A DNA stretch of 64,000 nucleotides, taken from contig NZ_SCRP01000025.1 of the NCBI RefSeq assembly GCF_004298475.1, forward strand, positions 1 to 64,000, read 5' to 3'. Positions 16,583-27,190 of this stretch are shown one piece after another. Numbering within the stretch: position 1 is the stretch's first letter; the number at the start of each line of letters is the position of its first letter. A model generated the notes under the pieces. That model worked only from the letters and a program-made list of their open reading frames with translations. It was not told where the DNA came from and searched no databases. Position numbers and translations under genes: made by a program. The stretch comes from Paraburkholderia sp. Lineage in GTDB: Bacteria > Pseudomonadota > Gammaproteobacteria > Burkholderiales > Burkholderiaceae.

Positions 16583-17977
16583 TCAAACACCTGGACTTCC
16601 GTTGTGATGAGCCGATGCATGCAGACTCACGTTGTGGCCGCCATCCACCGCCGGCTCATTGCTGCCGTGGCCGGAACTCATATCGGAGAGACTCTCTCTG
16701 CCGGTTTCCGGTGCGAACAATTGACAGAACACGCCACCGAACACCAACACGGCCACGCACACGCCGAGCGCGGCGTGAATGCCAACCTGTTGCACGGCAA
16801 CGGGCAGAAGAAACGTGCTGATTGCAGAACCGAACCGGCTGGAGGCCACGGCCAGTCCTACGCCCGATGCACGCAGGTGGGTCGGGAAAAGCTCCGGCGG
16901 ATAGACGAACTCGAGGTTCGCCGCGGCCGAGAGAATGCAGGCGAAGATGCCGAATGCGAGTATCGTGCCGAGCGGCCCGAATCCGGCATAGGCGAGCACC
17001 GCGAGCCCGATCGCAGCAAGATAGAAGCTGCCAACGAGAAATGCGCGGCGCGAGATCCTGTCTACGATCAGTAATCCGAGGATTGCTCCGGCGAAGAGCA
17101 GCACGTTATAGACGAGGCCGCCGACAAAACCATCCTTGACCTGCAAGGCTTGCAGCACCTTCGGGGAAAACGTACCAAGTGCAAAGTACGGGATGACCTG
17201 GCACGTGTAGAACACGCAGCCGACCAGGGTGTTTTTTCTCCATTGAGCAGAGAACAGTTCCGACCACGCACCACGATGTCGCTCGGGTGTGGCCGTCGGT
17301 GCAGGCAGAATGGTCTCGGAACCGAATTTGGCACGGATGATTGCCAGTGCCTCGTCCTTGCGGCCGCGTTTCATCAGCCACATCGGCGACTCGGGCACGC
17401 CAAGGCGAAACGGCAGGATCAGCAGTGCCGGCAGTCCGCTGGCGGCCAGCATGATCCGCCATGCGTCCGGACCGATATCGCGAATCGCAAAGCCTGCGAG
17501 GTACGCACACACATAACCCGCCGCCCAGGCCGCCGCGAGAACACTCAGCAATCGGCCACGATAGCGGCGAGGCGCAAACTCCGTGACGAGCGATTTGCTC
17601 ACGACGTAGTCGGCGCCGAGAATGAGCCCGAGCAGTATGCGCAATACGAGCAGTTGGGCCGGTGACGTCACGAAATATTGCGCTGCGGAGATCCCCGCGA
17701 AGAGCAGCATGTCGAAGGCGAAGATGGTGCGTCGTCCATATCGGTCCGCCACGGGACCCGCAAACATGCTGCCGAAAAAGAGGCCGGCTAGAGAAGCTGC
17801 ACCGAGCGCCCCCGCCCAGACCGCGTTCAGGTGAAGCGCGCCGGCAGCCATGCTCACGGCAATTCCGATAATGCCCAGCACAAAACCGTCGCTGAACTGT
17901 CCGCCTGTACCGCTGAACGCCACCCGCAGGTGGAAACCGCGCAGCGGAACGTCCTCCATCAATACCTGATTGCTCAC
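16583..17977 (-). CDS. MFS transporter (sugar/aromatic-acid porter type)
   Basis: A 464-residue major facilitator with twelve predicted transmembrane helices. Between helices 2 and 3 lies motif A (GPVADRYGRRTIF). After helix 6 comes PESPMWLMKRGRKDEALA, typical of the sugar-porter and AAHS-like groups. The start is GTG 17977, preceded by AGGAG at a 6-nt spacing. The C-terminal 45 residues are hydrophilic and Ser/Gly/His-rich. Lying between asparaginase and the LysR and aspartase genes, it probably imports the dicarboxylic amino acid formed in the periplasm, or a structural relative. That substrate is an inference from context only. Confidence 0.88.
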   Translation of the reverse strand: MSNQVLMEDVPLRGFHLRVAFSGTGGQFSDGFVLGIIGIAVSMAAGALHLNAVWAGALGAASLAGLFFGSMFAGPVADRYGRRTIFAFDMLLFAGISAAQYFVTSPAQLLVLRILLGLILGADYVVSKSLVTEFAPRRYRGRLLSVLAAAWAAGYVCAYLAGFAIRDIGPDAWRIMLAASGLPALLILPFRLGVPESPMWLMKRGRKDEALAIIRAKFGSETILPAPTATPERHRGAWSELFSAQWRKNTLVGCVFYTCQVIPYFALGTFSPKVLQALQVKDGFVGGLVYNVLLFAGAILGLLIVDRISRRAFLVGSFYLAAIGLAVLAYAGFGPLGTILAFGIFACILSAAANLEFVYPPELFPTHLRASGVGLAVASSRFGSAISTFLLPVAVQQVGIHAALGVCVAVLVFGGVFCQLFAPETGRESLSDMSSGHGSNEPAVDGGHNVSLHASAHHNGSPGV

Positions 17978-18088
17978 TTTCGTCTCCTGAACTCTGGTTA
18001 TCAGCGAGGCGCCTGCGTGCGCCTTCAGAAACCAGTGTAGGGAGTGAGATTCAATAAAACAGCATATACGGTGGCAGTATCAGCAACT

Positions 18089-18316
18089 CTAATAGTATGT
18101 CGCGCGATGGCTGAAGTAGAGCAGCGCAAAGTACGCCAGCCAGGCCGGAGCACGAACCCGGAACGATTCCTGCGCAGGCGGGCTCGTCGAACGGTTCGCG
18201 AGAAATTCCAGGGGATCGGCAATTCCGTTCTTGTAGAACGGCATGCGGCGCAACGGCGCTTTCGCAGCACCGTCGCGCCCGAACGAATCGTTGATCCACC
18301 GGCCCACGGCCGGCAC
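18089..18316 (-). CDS. Possible small hypothetical protein after asparaginase
   Basis: A GTG-started frame of 75 residues begins only 4 nt past the asparaginase stop, in the same direction. The product is basic, with an aromatic C-terminus (LAYFALLYFSHRATYY), and matches no family I know. It may be read through from the asparaginase message, or be a degraded gene end. No ribosome binding site is evident. The rest of the 345-bp space between asparaginase and the MFS gene shows nothing else. Confidence 0.2.
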   Translation of the reverse strand: MPAVGRWINDSFGRDGAAKAPLRRMPFYKNGIADPLEFLANRSTSPPAQESFRVRAPAWLAYFALLYFSHRATYY

Positions 18317-18322
18317 AACGAT

Positions 18323-19411
18323 TCAGAACTCGTGAAGCATGGCCTGGATACGTGCCGGATCTTTGGTTATCGTAAGCGCGAGCATCAGGAGAATGCGGGC
18401 CTTTTGGGGATTCAGATCGTCACCGAGAAGACCCACGTAAGCGGGATCTTCCGGTATGAATCCGCCCCCTGTACGCGAGGAGCGCACCACAATTACACCT
18501 TTGGAAATCGCCTTCTTGATCGAGGGAAGGGTAAGAAGCGACTCGCTGCCTGCCCCAACGCCCGCGACGACAATGCCTTTCGCACCGTGCGCAACCGCGG
18601 CGTCGTACATGTATCCGCCGTCGTTCTGGTAGCCGTAGACAATATCGACCTCCGGCAGCGAATCGAGCTTCGACACGTCAAACGGCGTCGCACTGGTGTT
18701 GTGCTTCAACACGGACGTCTCGAAGTGAGGAACCTCGTCCACCAGTGTGCCCAGGTAACCGGCGTCGTTTCCCTTGAATGTATCCAGTGTGGTGCCATTG
18801 GTCTTCGTGGTGAAGCGTGCCGAGCCGATCCGGTCATTCAGCACGATCATCACACCCCGGCCACGTGCCTCCGGTGAGGCCGCAACCGTGACTGCCTGCA
18901 GGAGGTTGCTCGGGCCATCGGCGCTGATGGCCGTTGACGGTCGCATCGATCCCGTGACGACCACGGGCTTGTCGCTCTTCACGACAAGATCGAGGAAATA
19001 TGCGGTTTCTTCGAGAGTATCGGTGCCGTGGGTCACCACGACACCCGCGATATCCGGTTGAGCCAGAAGCTGATTCACGCGCCTGGCCAGTTTCAGGAGG
19101 ATATCGTTCGTGATGTTCTCACTTCCGACATTCGAAATCTGTTCACCGGACACCTGTGCAATCTTGCCCAGTGACGGTACGGATTTGAGAAGCGCATCAG
19201 CCGTCAGTACGCCAGGCTTGTAGCCCGTCGTTTGCGTCTCACTCCCCGCGGTACCTGCGATCGTGCCGCCGGTTGCGAGTACCCCGACGTGGGGCAACGC
19301 CCCGGGAGAGGTGGATTGCGCCACCGCCGGGGCCACTGAACACAGGCAGAGCGCAAGACCGGCTAAAAGCCGGTGCAAGTAGTGGCTCGTATGAGCATGG
19401 TTGTGTCTCAC
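18323..19411 (-). CDS. ansB: Periplasmic L-asparaginase (type II)
   Basis: A 362-residue type II asparaginase that hydrolyses asparagine (and often glutamine) in the periplasm to aspartate and ammonia. GTG 19411 is chosen because CTGGAG precedes it and the result is a clean signal peptide: His-rich n-region, hydrophobic LLAGLALCLCSVA, cleavage after AVA. A longer ATG start at 19453 has no ribosome site. Both active-site blocks are present: ATGGTIAG with the nucleophilic Thr, and VTHGTDTLEETA with the second Thr, Asp and the downstream Lys in VKSDKP. With the transporter and aspartase downstream it forms an asparagine-to-fumarate route. Confidence 0.92.
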   Translation of the reverse strand: MRHNHAHTSHYLHRLLAGLALCLCSVAPAVAQSTSPGALPHVGVLATGGTIAGTAGSETQTTGYKPGVLTADALLKSVPSLGKIAQVSGEQISNVGSENITNDILLKLARRVNQLLAQPDIAGVVVTHGTDTLEETAYFLDLVVKSDKPVVVTGSMRPSTAISADGPSNLLQAVTVAASPEARGRGVMIVLNDRIGSARFTTKTNGTTLDTFKGNDAGYLGTLVDEVPHFETSVLKHNTSATPFDVSKLDSLPEVDIVYGYQNDGGYMYDAAVAHGAKGIVVAGVGAGSESLLTLPSIKKAISKGVIVVRSSRTGGGFIPEDPAYVGLLGDDLNPQKARILLMLALTITKDPARIQAMLHEF

Positions 19412-19790
19412 AGGATGTCTCCAGATTGGAAGAGTTAAACGCTGGATAGCCATCTAGATTGGCGTATCGCTGAAGACGAGTGTAGTGACACATTCAAGAA
19501 ATCAAATCAGGCTGGCAGCACCATTAGAAAAACTGATAGTGCCGTGTACGGAAGATGAAGCTGCGCGCATGCATGGCACCGGGTCAGGGCGTTGCACATG
19601 CCTCATTGCATGCACGTAGAGATGTGGGAGCGGTTACATTGCAGTGCGCAAGGCGGCTGAGGACGGCCCGGCCAACCTCGCAGTGACGCCGTTCGATTAC
19701 GCTTTCACAAGCTGAGAATTCGCTGGATTCGCATGACGGTTGCGCCTTGCGGATTCAACCGGTGGATGCAACACAATCGAACCTGCGTGA
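19412..19790. other. Intergenic stretch, no gene seen
   Basis: About 380 bases between the asparaginase start and the SDR fossil. Apart from the presumed asparaginase promoter near 19415-19530, no open frame with family resemblance, RNA gene or strong hairpin was recognised. It lies near the right end of the presumed island and probably contains rearrangement scars. Confidence 0.4.
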
Positions 19791-20055
19791 ACACTCACTG
19801 CGGAACTCACCCATAAGGGAATACGGGTGAACGCCACGGCACCCGGCCACATCGATACGAATCAAGCGCGCAAGTCGGGAGTAAGCGAAGAAATGATCGA
19901 GCAAACGAAGACCCAGGCGCACGCATCAAATTCCAATGCACCGCAGCGGCACCGTTGATGAAATCGCAAAAGTTGTTCTGTTTCTCGCTTCGGATGATTC
20001 GTTCTACATAACAGGTAGTAAGCTTTGCGTTGATGGCGGTGGGAACCAGATCTGA
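19791..20055 (+). pseudogene. SDR oxidoreductase C-terminal fossil
   Basis: The last 85 or so codons of a FabG-like SDR survive without the rest of the gene. From 19791 one frame reads TLTAELTHKGIRVN, then TAPGHIDTNQARKSG and [10 protein letters not shown]. After a small indel around 19915-19935, the other frame continues [19 protein letters not shown] and [16 protein letters not shown] to a stop at 20055. The Rossmann and catalytic parts are missing. The stop codon lies only 17 bp from the point where the integrase fragment on the opposite strand loses homology, so this marks a deletion or recombination junction. Confidence 0.8.
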
Positions 20056-20072
20056 CCGCGCTTTCCGGAACT

Positions 20073-20965
20073 TACGTATTTACCTCGTCCAGTCAAAGGC
20101 TTCAGCTCGTGTAAAACTTTTATCGCCTGGCTCGGAAGCGGCACGATATGCACGAACCTGGACTTCATTTTCTCTGCCGGGATCCGCCACTCAGCTCCGT
20201 CGAGATCGATTTCTGCCCATTCAGCGTGACGCAGCTCACCAGGCCGGACGAAGAGTATTGGAGCTAATCGGGCGGCACATTGGACAACAAGCGAAGCATG
20301 CAGGCCATCTATGGCTCGCAACAATGCACCGACCTGCTCGGGGTCAGTGATCGCCGGAAATGGTCGTGTCCTGTGCTTCGTCAGTGCACCTTTTAGAACC
20401 TCCGCAGGGTCGTTTTGCGCCATACCTGAGGCAATGGCGTATCGAAACACCTGGCTGCACGACCATCGAACGCGTCCAGCGGTTTCAATTGCTCCACGTG
20501 TCTCGATACGACGCAAACATTCGAGAATCTCAGGCGCCTCGATCGAGTTGACCGGGCGCTTTCCCAGCCAGGGAAAGATATCGGTTTCGAGACGATTCCA
20601 GATGCGATCCCGGTGCTTCTTGGAGTGCCCTTCCATACGCTTGCCCACTCCCGAGCTACATCTTCGAACGAGTTGGCAGCCGCAAGCAGGATCTGACGCT
20701 TCACTTCCCTTCGAGTCTCCCCCGGATCGACGTTGCTGGCCAGCTTCTCGCGAGCCTCCTCTCTCAGCTTCCGCGCCTTCAGCAACGTAACCTCAGGGTA
20801 CACACCAAGTGCCAACAGTTTTTCTTTCCCGGCAAATCGATATTTGAGCCGCCAGTAGCGCTGCCCCGCAGGGGTGATCAACAGAAACAACCCACCGCCA
20901 TCGAACAGCTTCAGGGGCCTGGAGCCAGGCCTGGCCTGCTTTAGCTGGACGTTTGTCAGGGGCAT
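20073..20965 (-). pseudogene. int: Tyrosine recombinase (P4-type integrase), frameshifted and C-terminally truncated
   Basis: Two frames together give about 300 residues of a P4-like island integrase. The first frame (from ATG 20965) has the DUF4102-type arm-binding domain: KLFDGGGLFLLITPAGQRYW, YRFAGKEKLLALGVYPEVTL, then AREKLASNVDPGE. Near 20630 the reading continues in the second frame with HSKKHRDRIWNRLETDIFPW and the catalytic-domain start FVRPGELRHAEW, which holds the first active-site arginine. Homology ends at LTGRGKYV, so the His-x2-Arg and the tyrosine nucleophile are gone. The gene begins about 170 bp from the 3' end of the tRNA-Ile gene, the classic integration arrangement. Confidence 0.9.
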
Positions 20966-21137
20966 TGGGGGTATCTCCGGGCTAATTCTGCTGGAAATTC
21001 TCACGTACCCCCAAAAGTACCCCCAAATGTGCCGGATGACAACGGATGGAGTCGAACTACGGCAGATAACAAAAAACCCGCAGCGCCTTACGCAATGCGG
21101 GTTTCCGGACTTCAGAGGATTTCCTCGGATAGAATTT

Positions 21138-21464
21138 TGGTGGGCCCCCCGGGAGTCGAACCCGGCACCAACGGATTATGCGTACCAGCTATGGCTTTCG
21201 CCACCCCTTTCGGGTTTGTGGTCTGGACTGTCTCTTGTCTTTACGACCTGCCCGTACAGTCTCTACACGTTCTCTCAAAGAGAGCTTCGCTCGGGATTGC
21301 CACGCTACCAGGGCAGCAGAGGTTTCCCCGAATTTGAGCAGTTCTACCAGGGGGCAGAGCGAACTTACCCCAAGGCAACCCAATCAGTGCCGTCCATCCT
21401 CTTGCGAGTTGCAGGATGACACTTGCCAAGTCCGCTGCTCTAACCAAGCATGAGCTAGAGGCCC
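21138..21464 (-). tRNA. ileX: tRNA-Ile(CAU), interrupted by a group I intron
   Basis: The exons are 21429-21464 (5' half) and 21138-21180 (3' half with encoded CCA). Joined, they fold as a complete tRNA: seven-base-pair acceptor stem (GGGCCTC with GGGGCCC), D-stem GCTC/GAGC with a long 11-nt loop, anticodon stem GCGGA/TCCGT enclosing the loop CTCATAA, and T-arm CCGGG-TTCGACT-CCCGG. The CAT anticodon with this body resembles tRNA-Ile2, whose C34 is modified to lysidine, rather than elongator Met. The best splice position is between U33 and C34. Gene symbol is by analogy with E. coli ileX. Confidence 0.88.
21181..21428 (-). ncRNA. Group I self-splicing intron (IC3-like) in tRNA-Ile(CAU)
   Basis: A 248-nt intron without an open frame. 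Read on the minus strand, the core elements are clear and close to those of the Azoarcus tRNA-Ile intron. The P/P4 element CAAATTCGGGGAAACC pairs through TCGGG with CCCGA of the Q element GGCAATCCCGAGC. The R element GTGTAGAGACTGT pairs with ACAGTCC of S to make P7 (GACTGT/ACAGTC). P3 is CTGCTC with GGGCAG. P2 is CATCCT/AGGATG. P9 helices end in GAAA tetraloops (CCCGAAAGGG, GGCGAAAGCC). The last base before the exon is G, as required. The exact 5' splice junction is less certain because P1 is imperfect (ACTT with AAGT). Confidence 0.9.
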
Positions 21465-21559
21465 AGAACCTGCGATTCTACTGCATTTGGCCATATGCGA
21501 CCAAGGCGCGCTTTTAGCCAGCTTGTTACCCGCGTATCGCCCGTGCCGTCCTGATCGAC

Positions 21560-21589
21560 AAAAAAGCCCGGTCTATCAAAAGGCCGGGC
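21560..21589 (-). terminator. Intrinsic terminator of rpoD
   Basis: On the minus strand GCCCGG and CCGGGC form the stem (21584-21589 with 21566-21571) and six T residues follow directly. It lies 110 bp past the rpoD stop codon and would separate rpoD from the tRNA gene. Confidence 0.85.
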
Positions 21590-21698
21590 CTTATTCGCCT
21601 GACGACAGCGACGACAGGCCGACATCATATACGAAACAACGCGAAACAATGCCGGTCCGGCCACGGCACACGCTTGAAGTGCGTGCGCCGGGCGCGCA

Positions 21699-24089
<2,391 letters not shown>

Positions 24090-24155
24090 TCCGTCCTTGC
24101 AGGAAGCTGGGTAACCGCCCGGAAAAAAACAAAAACAAACCGCTGAGAACCTTTT

Positions 24156-24161
24156 ATTATA
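24156..24161 (-). promoter_or_regulatory. rpoD: Probable -10 box of an rpoD promoter
   Basis: A consensus TATAAT on the minus strand lies in the 107-bp space between dnaG and rpoD, 67 bp before the rpoD start. A convincing -35 was not found. It would give rpoD its own transcript in addition to read-through from dnaG. Confidence 0.45.
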
Positions 24162-24196
24162 GCGCGTGGGGCACCAGCCCTTCCGCGCGGTCCTCC

Positions 24197-26074
24197 TTAC
24201 AAACCGAGCTGACGTTTCATGTCAGCCCGTGTCTGATTCAGTCTCATCAGTTCCGCCAGTTCTTCAGGCGTATGCCGCGATTGACGCGACAGCACGTCGA
24301 GCCGGTCGCAGCACGTATCGTAACGCATCTTGAGGATCGCCGCCATCAGCTCCTCGCCAACCAGCCGCTCCTGCTCGCGCCGCTCCTCCACTACCGCGCC
24401 ATCTTCTGGATTTTTCATCAGTAAATCCCGGACGTTTTCATCATAGTCCAGAATTTCACGAAAAATCTCTTCAAAGGTCGGAGCATTGACCCCGTTTCGC
24501 AAGAGGTCTGAAAGCAGCTGAAATTCCGCCGCATCGCCCAGCGCGCGGGCATGCGTCGTGACTTCCTCGAACAGTTCGCCGTGCCGCGTGAGCGTGATCA
24601 GCGCCTGTTCGGCCTCCTCGCCGAGCTGCACCACGATCCGCGGGTGCATCACGAGGTTGCGCAGCGCCTTGCGCTCGATCCCGGTCACGAGATGCCGGTC
24701 CTTGCGCGCGGGCGCCCCACGCACCGCCTGGGCGATCCGGGCATCGACCTCGCACAGCGCCGCCACTTCCTCGAACGGCACGTCGAGCCGGTCCGCGAAC
24801 ATATGCATGATCTGCGCGCGCAACGCGTTCGCCGGCAGCGCCTGCAGGAGCGGCTTGGCGTCGAAGAGCGCGCGGGCGCGGCCCTCCGGCTGATCCAGTT
24901 CCTTGCCCGTCAGCACCTCGTTCAGCATGAACTGCGACAGCGGCATCGCCCGGTCGACCTGCTCCCTGAACGCCTCGGCGCCGAACTCACGGACGTAGCT
25001 GTCCGGGTCGTGCTCCGTGGGCAGGAACAGGAACCGGATGGTGCGGTTGTCCGCGGCATGGGGCAGGCACGCGTCGAGCGCCCGCCGCGCCGCACGGCGG
25101 CCCGCCGCATCGCCGTCGAAGCTGAAGATCACCGTATCGGTCTGACGGAGGAGCTTCTGTACGTGGATCGGCGTGCACGCGGTGCCGAGCGTCGCCACGG
25201 CGTTCTGGAACCCGAGTTGCGCGAGCGCCACCACGTCCATATACCCTTCGACCACCAGCACATATTGCTGCTCGCGGATCGCAAGACGCGCCTCGAACAG
25301 CCCATACAATTCGCTGCCCTTGTTAAATAGTGGCGTTTCCGGCGAATTCAAATACTTGGGTTCGCCGCCGTCCAGCACCCGCCCGCCGAAGCCGATCACC
25401 TGGCCCTTGACGTTACGGATCGGAAACATGACCCGGTCGCGGAAGCGGTCGTAGCGGCGCGCCTGTCCCTGGCCGTCCTGCTTTTCGCTGACGATCACGA
25501 GCCCCGCTTCGACAAGCGACTCGTCGCGATAGTCGGAAAATGCGGATTCGAGGTTCTGCCAACCGTCGGGGGCGTAACCCAGGCCGAAGCGGGCCGCGAT
25601 CTCGCCGGTGAGACCGCGTTTTTTCAGGTACTGGATCGCATTCGGGGCGCTGCGCAATTGCTTGCGGTAGTAATCGCACGCAGCCTGCATGACGTCGGAC
25701 AAAGCGGTCGCCACGGCCCTCGACGGACCCGGCGCGTAGCCGCCCGCCCCGCCTGCGCCAACGCCGCCACGGATCGGCGACGGTTCCTGCGGCACCGTAA
25801 GCCCGACCGATTGCGCGAGTTCGTTGACGGCCTCGGGGAACGTGAAACCGGCATGCTCCATCAGGAAGCCGATGGCCGTGCCGTGCGCGCCGCAGCCGAA
25901 GCAGTGATAGAACTGCTTCGTTGGGCTAACGGTAAATGAAGGGCTCTTTTCGTTGTGGAACGGGCACAGCCCCATGAAGTTCGCGCCGCCCTTCTTGAGC
26001 TGCACGTAACGTCCCACCACGTCGACGATATCGACGCGGTTCAGCAGATCCTGCAAAAACGAATGCGGAATCAT
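24197..26074 (-). CDS. dnaG: DNA primase
   Basis: A 625-residue bacterial primase that makes RNA primers at the replication fork together with DnaB helicase. The N-terminal CHC2 zinc finger is complete ([13 protein letters not shown], then HCFGCGAHG, residues 40-68). The RNA polymerase core holds the TOPRIM elements VVEGYMD (about residue 270) and [13 protein letters not shown] (about residue 310). The C-terminal 150 residues form the helicase-binding domain. It follows yqeY by 67 bp and precedes rpoD, the conserved macromolecular-synthesis order. Confidence 0.97.
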   Translation of the reverse strand: MIPHSFLQDLLNRVDIVDVVGRYVQLKKGGANFMGLCPFHNEKSPSFTVSPTKQFYHCFGCGAHGTAIGFLMEHAGFTFPEAVNELAQSVGLTVPQEPSPIRGGVGAGGAGGYAPGPSRAVATALSDVMQAACDYYRKQLRSAPNAIQYLKKRGLTGEIAARFGLGYAPDGWQNLESAFSDYRDESLVEAGLVIVSEKQDGQGQARRYDRFRDRVMFPIRNVKGQVIGFGGRVLDGGEPKYLNSPETPLFNKGSELYGLFEARLAIREQQYVLVVEGYMDVVALAQLGFQNAVATLGTACTPIHVQKLLRQTDTVIFSFDGDAAGRRAARRALDACLPHAADNRTIRFLFLPTEHDPDSYVREFGAEAFREQVDRAMPLSQFMLNEVLTGKELDQPEGRARALFDAKPLLQALPANALRAQIMHMFADRLDVPFEEVAALCEVDARIAQAVRGAPARKDRHLVTGIERKALRNLVMHPRIVVQLGEEAEQALITLTRHGELFEEVTTHARALGDAAEFQLLSDLLRNGVNAPTFEEIFREILDYDENVRDLLMKNPEDGAVVEERREQERLVGEELMAAILKMRYDTCCDRLDVLSRQSRHTPEELAELMRLNQTRADMKRQLGL

Positions 26075-26141
26075 CGGGACGGATGTAGTCCGGCTGCGTG
26101 TGTGGCGCTAGGAACGTTGCCCGTTGCCGGGCTACACCCCG

Positions 26142-26591
26142 TTACTTCGCGAGCGCTGCCTTGACCAGCGCGGACACGGCCGTCATGTCGGCGCGGCCGG
26201 CGAGCTTCGGCTTGAGTACGCCCATCACCTTGCCCATGTCCTGCGGGCCCGCGGCGCCGGACTGGGCCACGGCGGCCTGCACCTCGGCGGCGATCTCGGC
26301 CTCCGAGAGCTGCTCGGGCATGTAGCCGGCAAGCACCTTCAGCTCGGCCGTTTCGTTCTCGACGAGGTCCATGCGGCCCGCCGCCTCGAACTGGCTGATC
26401 GAATCCTTGCGTTGCTTGATCATCTTGTCGATGACCGCCGTGATGGCGGCGTCGTCGAGCGTCACGCGCTCGTCGACTTCGCGTTGCTTGATTGCGGCGA
26501 GCAGCAGACGAATCGTGGCGAGGCGCCCGGTTTCGCGCGCGCGCATCGCGGCTTTCATGTCGTCGTTGATTCGGTCCTTGAGGCTCATCAC
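26142..26591 (-). CDS. yqeY: YqeY/GatB C-terminal-like protein
   Basis: A 149-residue YqeY-family protein, full length for the family (opening SLKDRINDDMKAAMRARETG, then ATIRLLLAAIKQREVDERV, GYMPEQLSEAEI and DMGKVMGVLKPKLAGRADM). Related domains occur at the C-terminus of the amidotransferase subunit GatB and are thought to bind tRNA, but the role of free-standing YqeY is not settled. It lies between rpsU and dnaG, as in many beta-proteobacteria, with a strong terminator between it and rpsU. Confidence 0.93.
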   Translation of the reverse strand: MMSLKDRINDDMKAAMRARETGRLATIRLLLAAIKQREVDERVTLDDAAITAVIDKMIKQRKDSISQFEAAGRMDLVENETAELKVLAGYMPEQLSEAEIAAEVQAAVAQSGAAGPQDMGKVMGVLKPKLAGRADMTAVSALVKAALAK

Positions 26592-26908
26592 TCACCTGAA
26601 ATACGTTGAGGGTTTCTAATACCTGGGCAAACCCAGACGCTGGGGCTGCATGCCTCGCTCAGCGTGCGCGGGCAAACATCATATCAAATGCAAAAACCCG
26701 CCTGGAAACGCTTCCAGGCGGGTCGGCGCAAACGCTTGATGGTGGCGACCACACCAGAGAGGCGGCAACGGCCGCTTTACCCGGCGCCTTACCCGGCGCT
26801 CTTTCCAGCGCTTTTTCAATTAACTGGCCGCAGCGGCGCTGCCGACTGGTGGGCAGGACAGGCCTGGCCGCCGTAGCGCCCGGGGTACGAGCCGTGGCGC
26901 CGCTAGAA
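26592..26908. other. Intergenic region between rpsU and yqeY
   Basis: A 317-bp space containing the rpsU terminator hairpin and short GC-rich direct repeats (TTACCCGGCGCC and TTACCCGGCGCT near 26777-26800). No coding potential was seen. The yqeY promoter is probably here. Confidence 0.5.
26692..26722 (-). terminator. Intrinsic terminator after rpsU
   Basis: A perfect 11-bp stem (CCCGCCTGGAA with TTCCAGGCGGG) and a 4-nt loop are followed on the minus strand by five T residues. It should uncouple much of rpsU transcription from yqeY-dnaG-rpoD. Confidence 0.9.
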
Positions 26909-27121
26909 TCAGTACAGCTTCTTCGGCAGCATCTGGCTGCGCAGGCGCTTGAAGTGGCGCTTGACCGCCGCCGCCTTCTTCCGCTTGCGTTCGGCCGTCG
27001 GCTTCTCGTAAAACTCACGCGCACGAAGCTCGGTCAGAAGACCATTCTTTTCGATCGTGCGCTTGAAGCGGCGCATGGCCACTTCAAAGGGTTCGTTTTC
27101 TTTTACGCGGATGGTCGTCAT
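26909..27121 (-). CDS. rpsU: 30S ribosomal protein S21
   Basis: The 70-residue S21 protein of the small ribosomal subunit, needed for efficient initiation. Sequence and length are typical: [20 protein letters not shown], then [15 protein letters not shown] and the basic tail [15 protein letters not shown]. It is the first gene of the rpsU-yqeY-dnaG-rpoD group and has its own terminator downstream. Confidence 0.98.
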   Translation of the reverse strand: MTTIRVKENEPFEVAMRRFKRTIEKNGLLTELRAREFYEKPTAERKRKKAAAVKRHFKRLRSQMLPKKLY

Positions 27122-27154
27122 TTTCCAATAACGGATCTGGGCTAAAGAAAACTG

Positions 27155-27160
27155 AGTATA
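27155..27160 (-). promoter_or_regulatory. rpsU: Probable -10 box of the rpsU promoter
   Basis: TATACT on the minus strand lies 34 bp before the rpsU start in the 69-bp gap behind the flavoprotein gene. The -35 match is weak. It is the only good -10 in this short space. Confidence 0.45.
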
Positions 27161-27190
27161 GCAGAGCGATTTCGCAAATAAAGGAGCGGG

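Noticed and set aside
21138..21180. tRNA fragment as an attachment-site remnant only
   Set aside because: Both tRNA halves are present and fold into a complete tRNA when the intron is removed, so the 3' half is not a mere attR copy.
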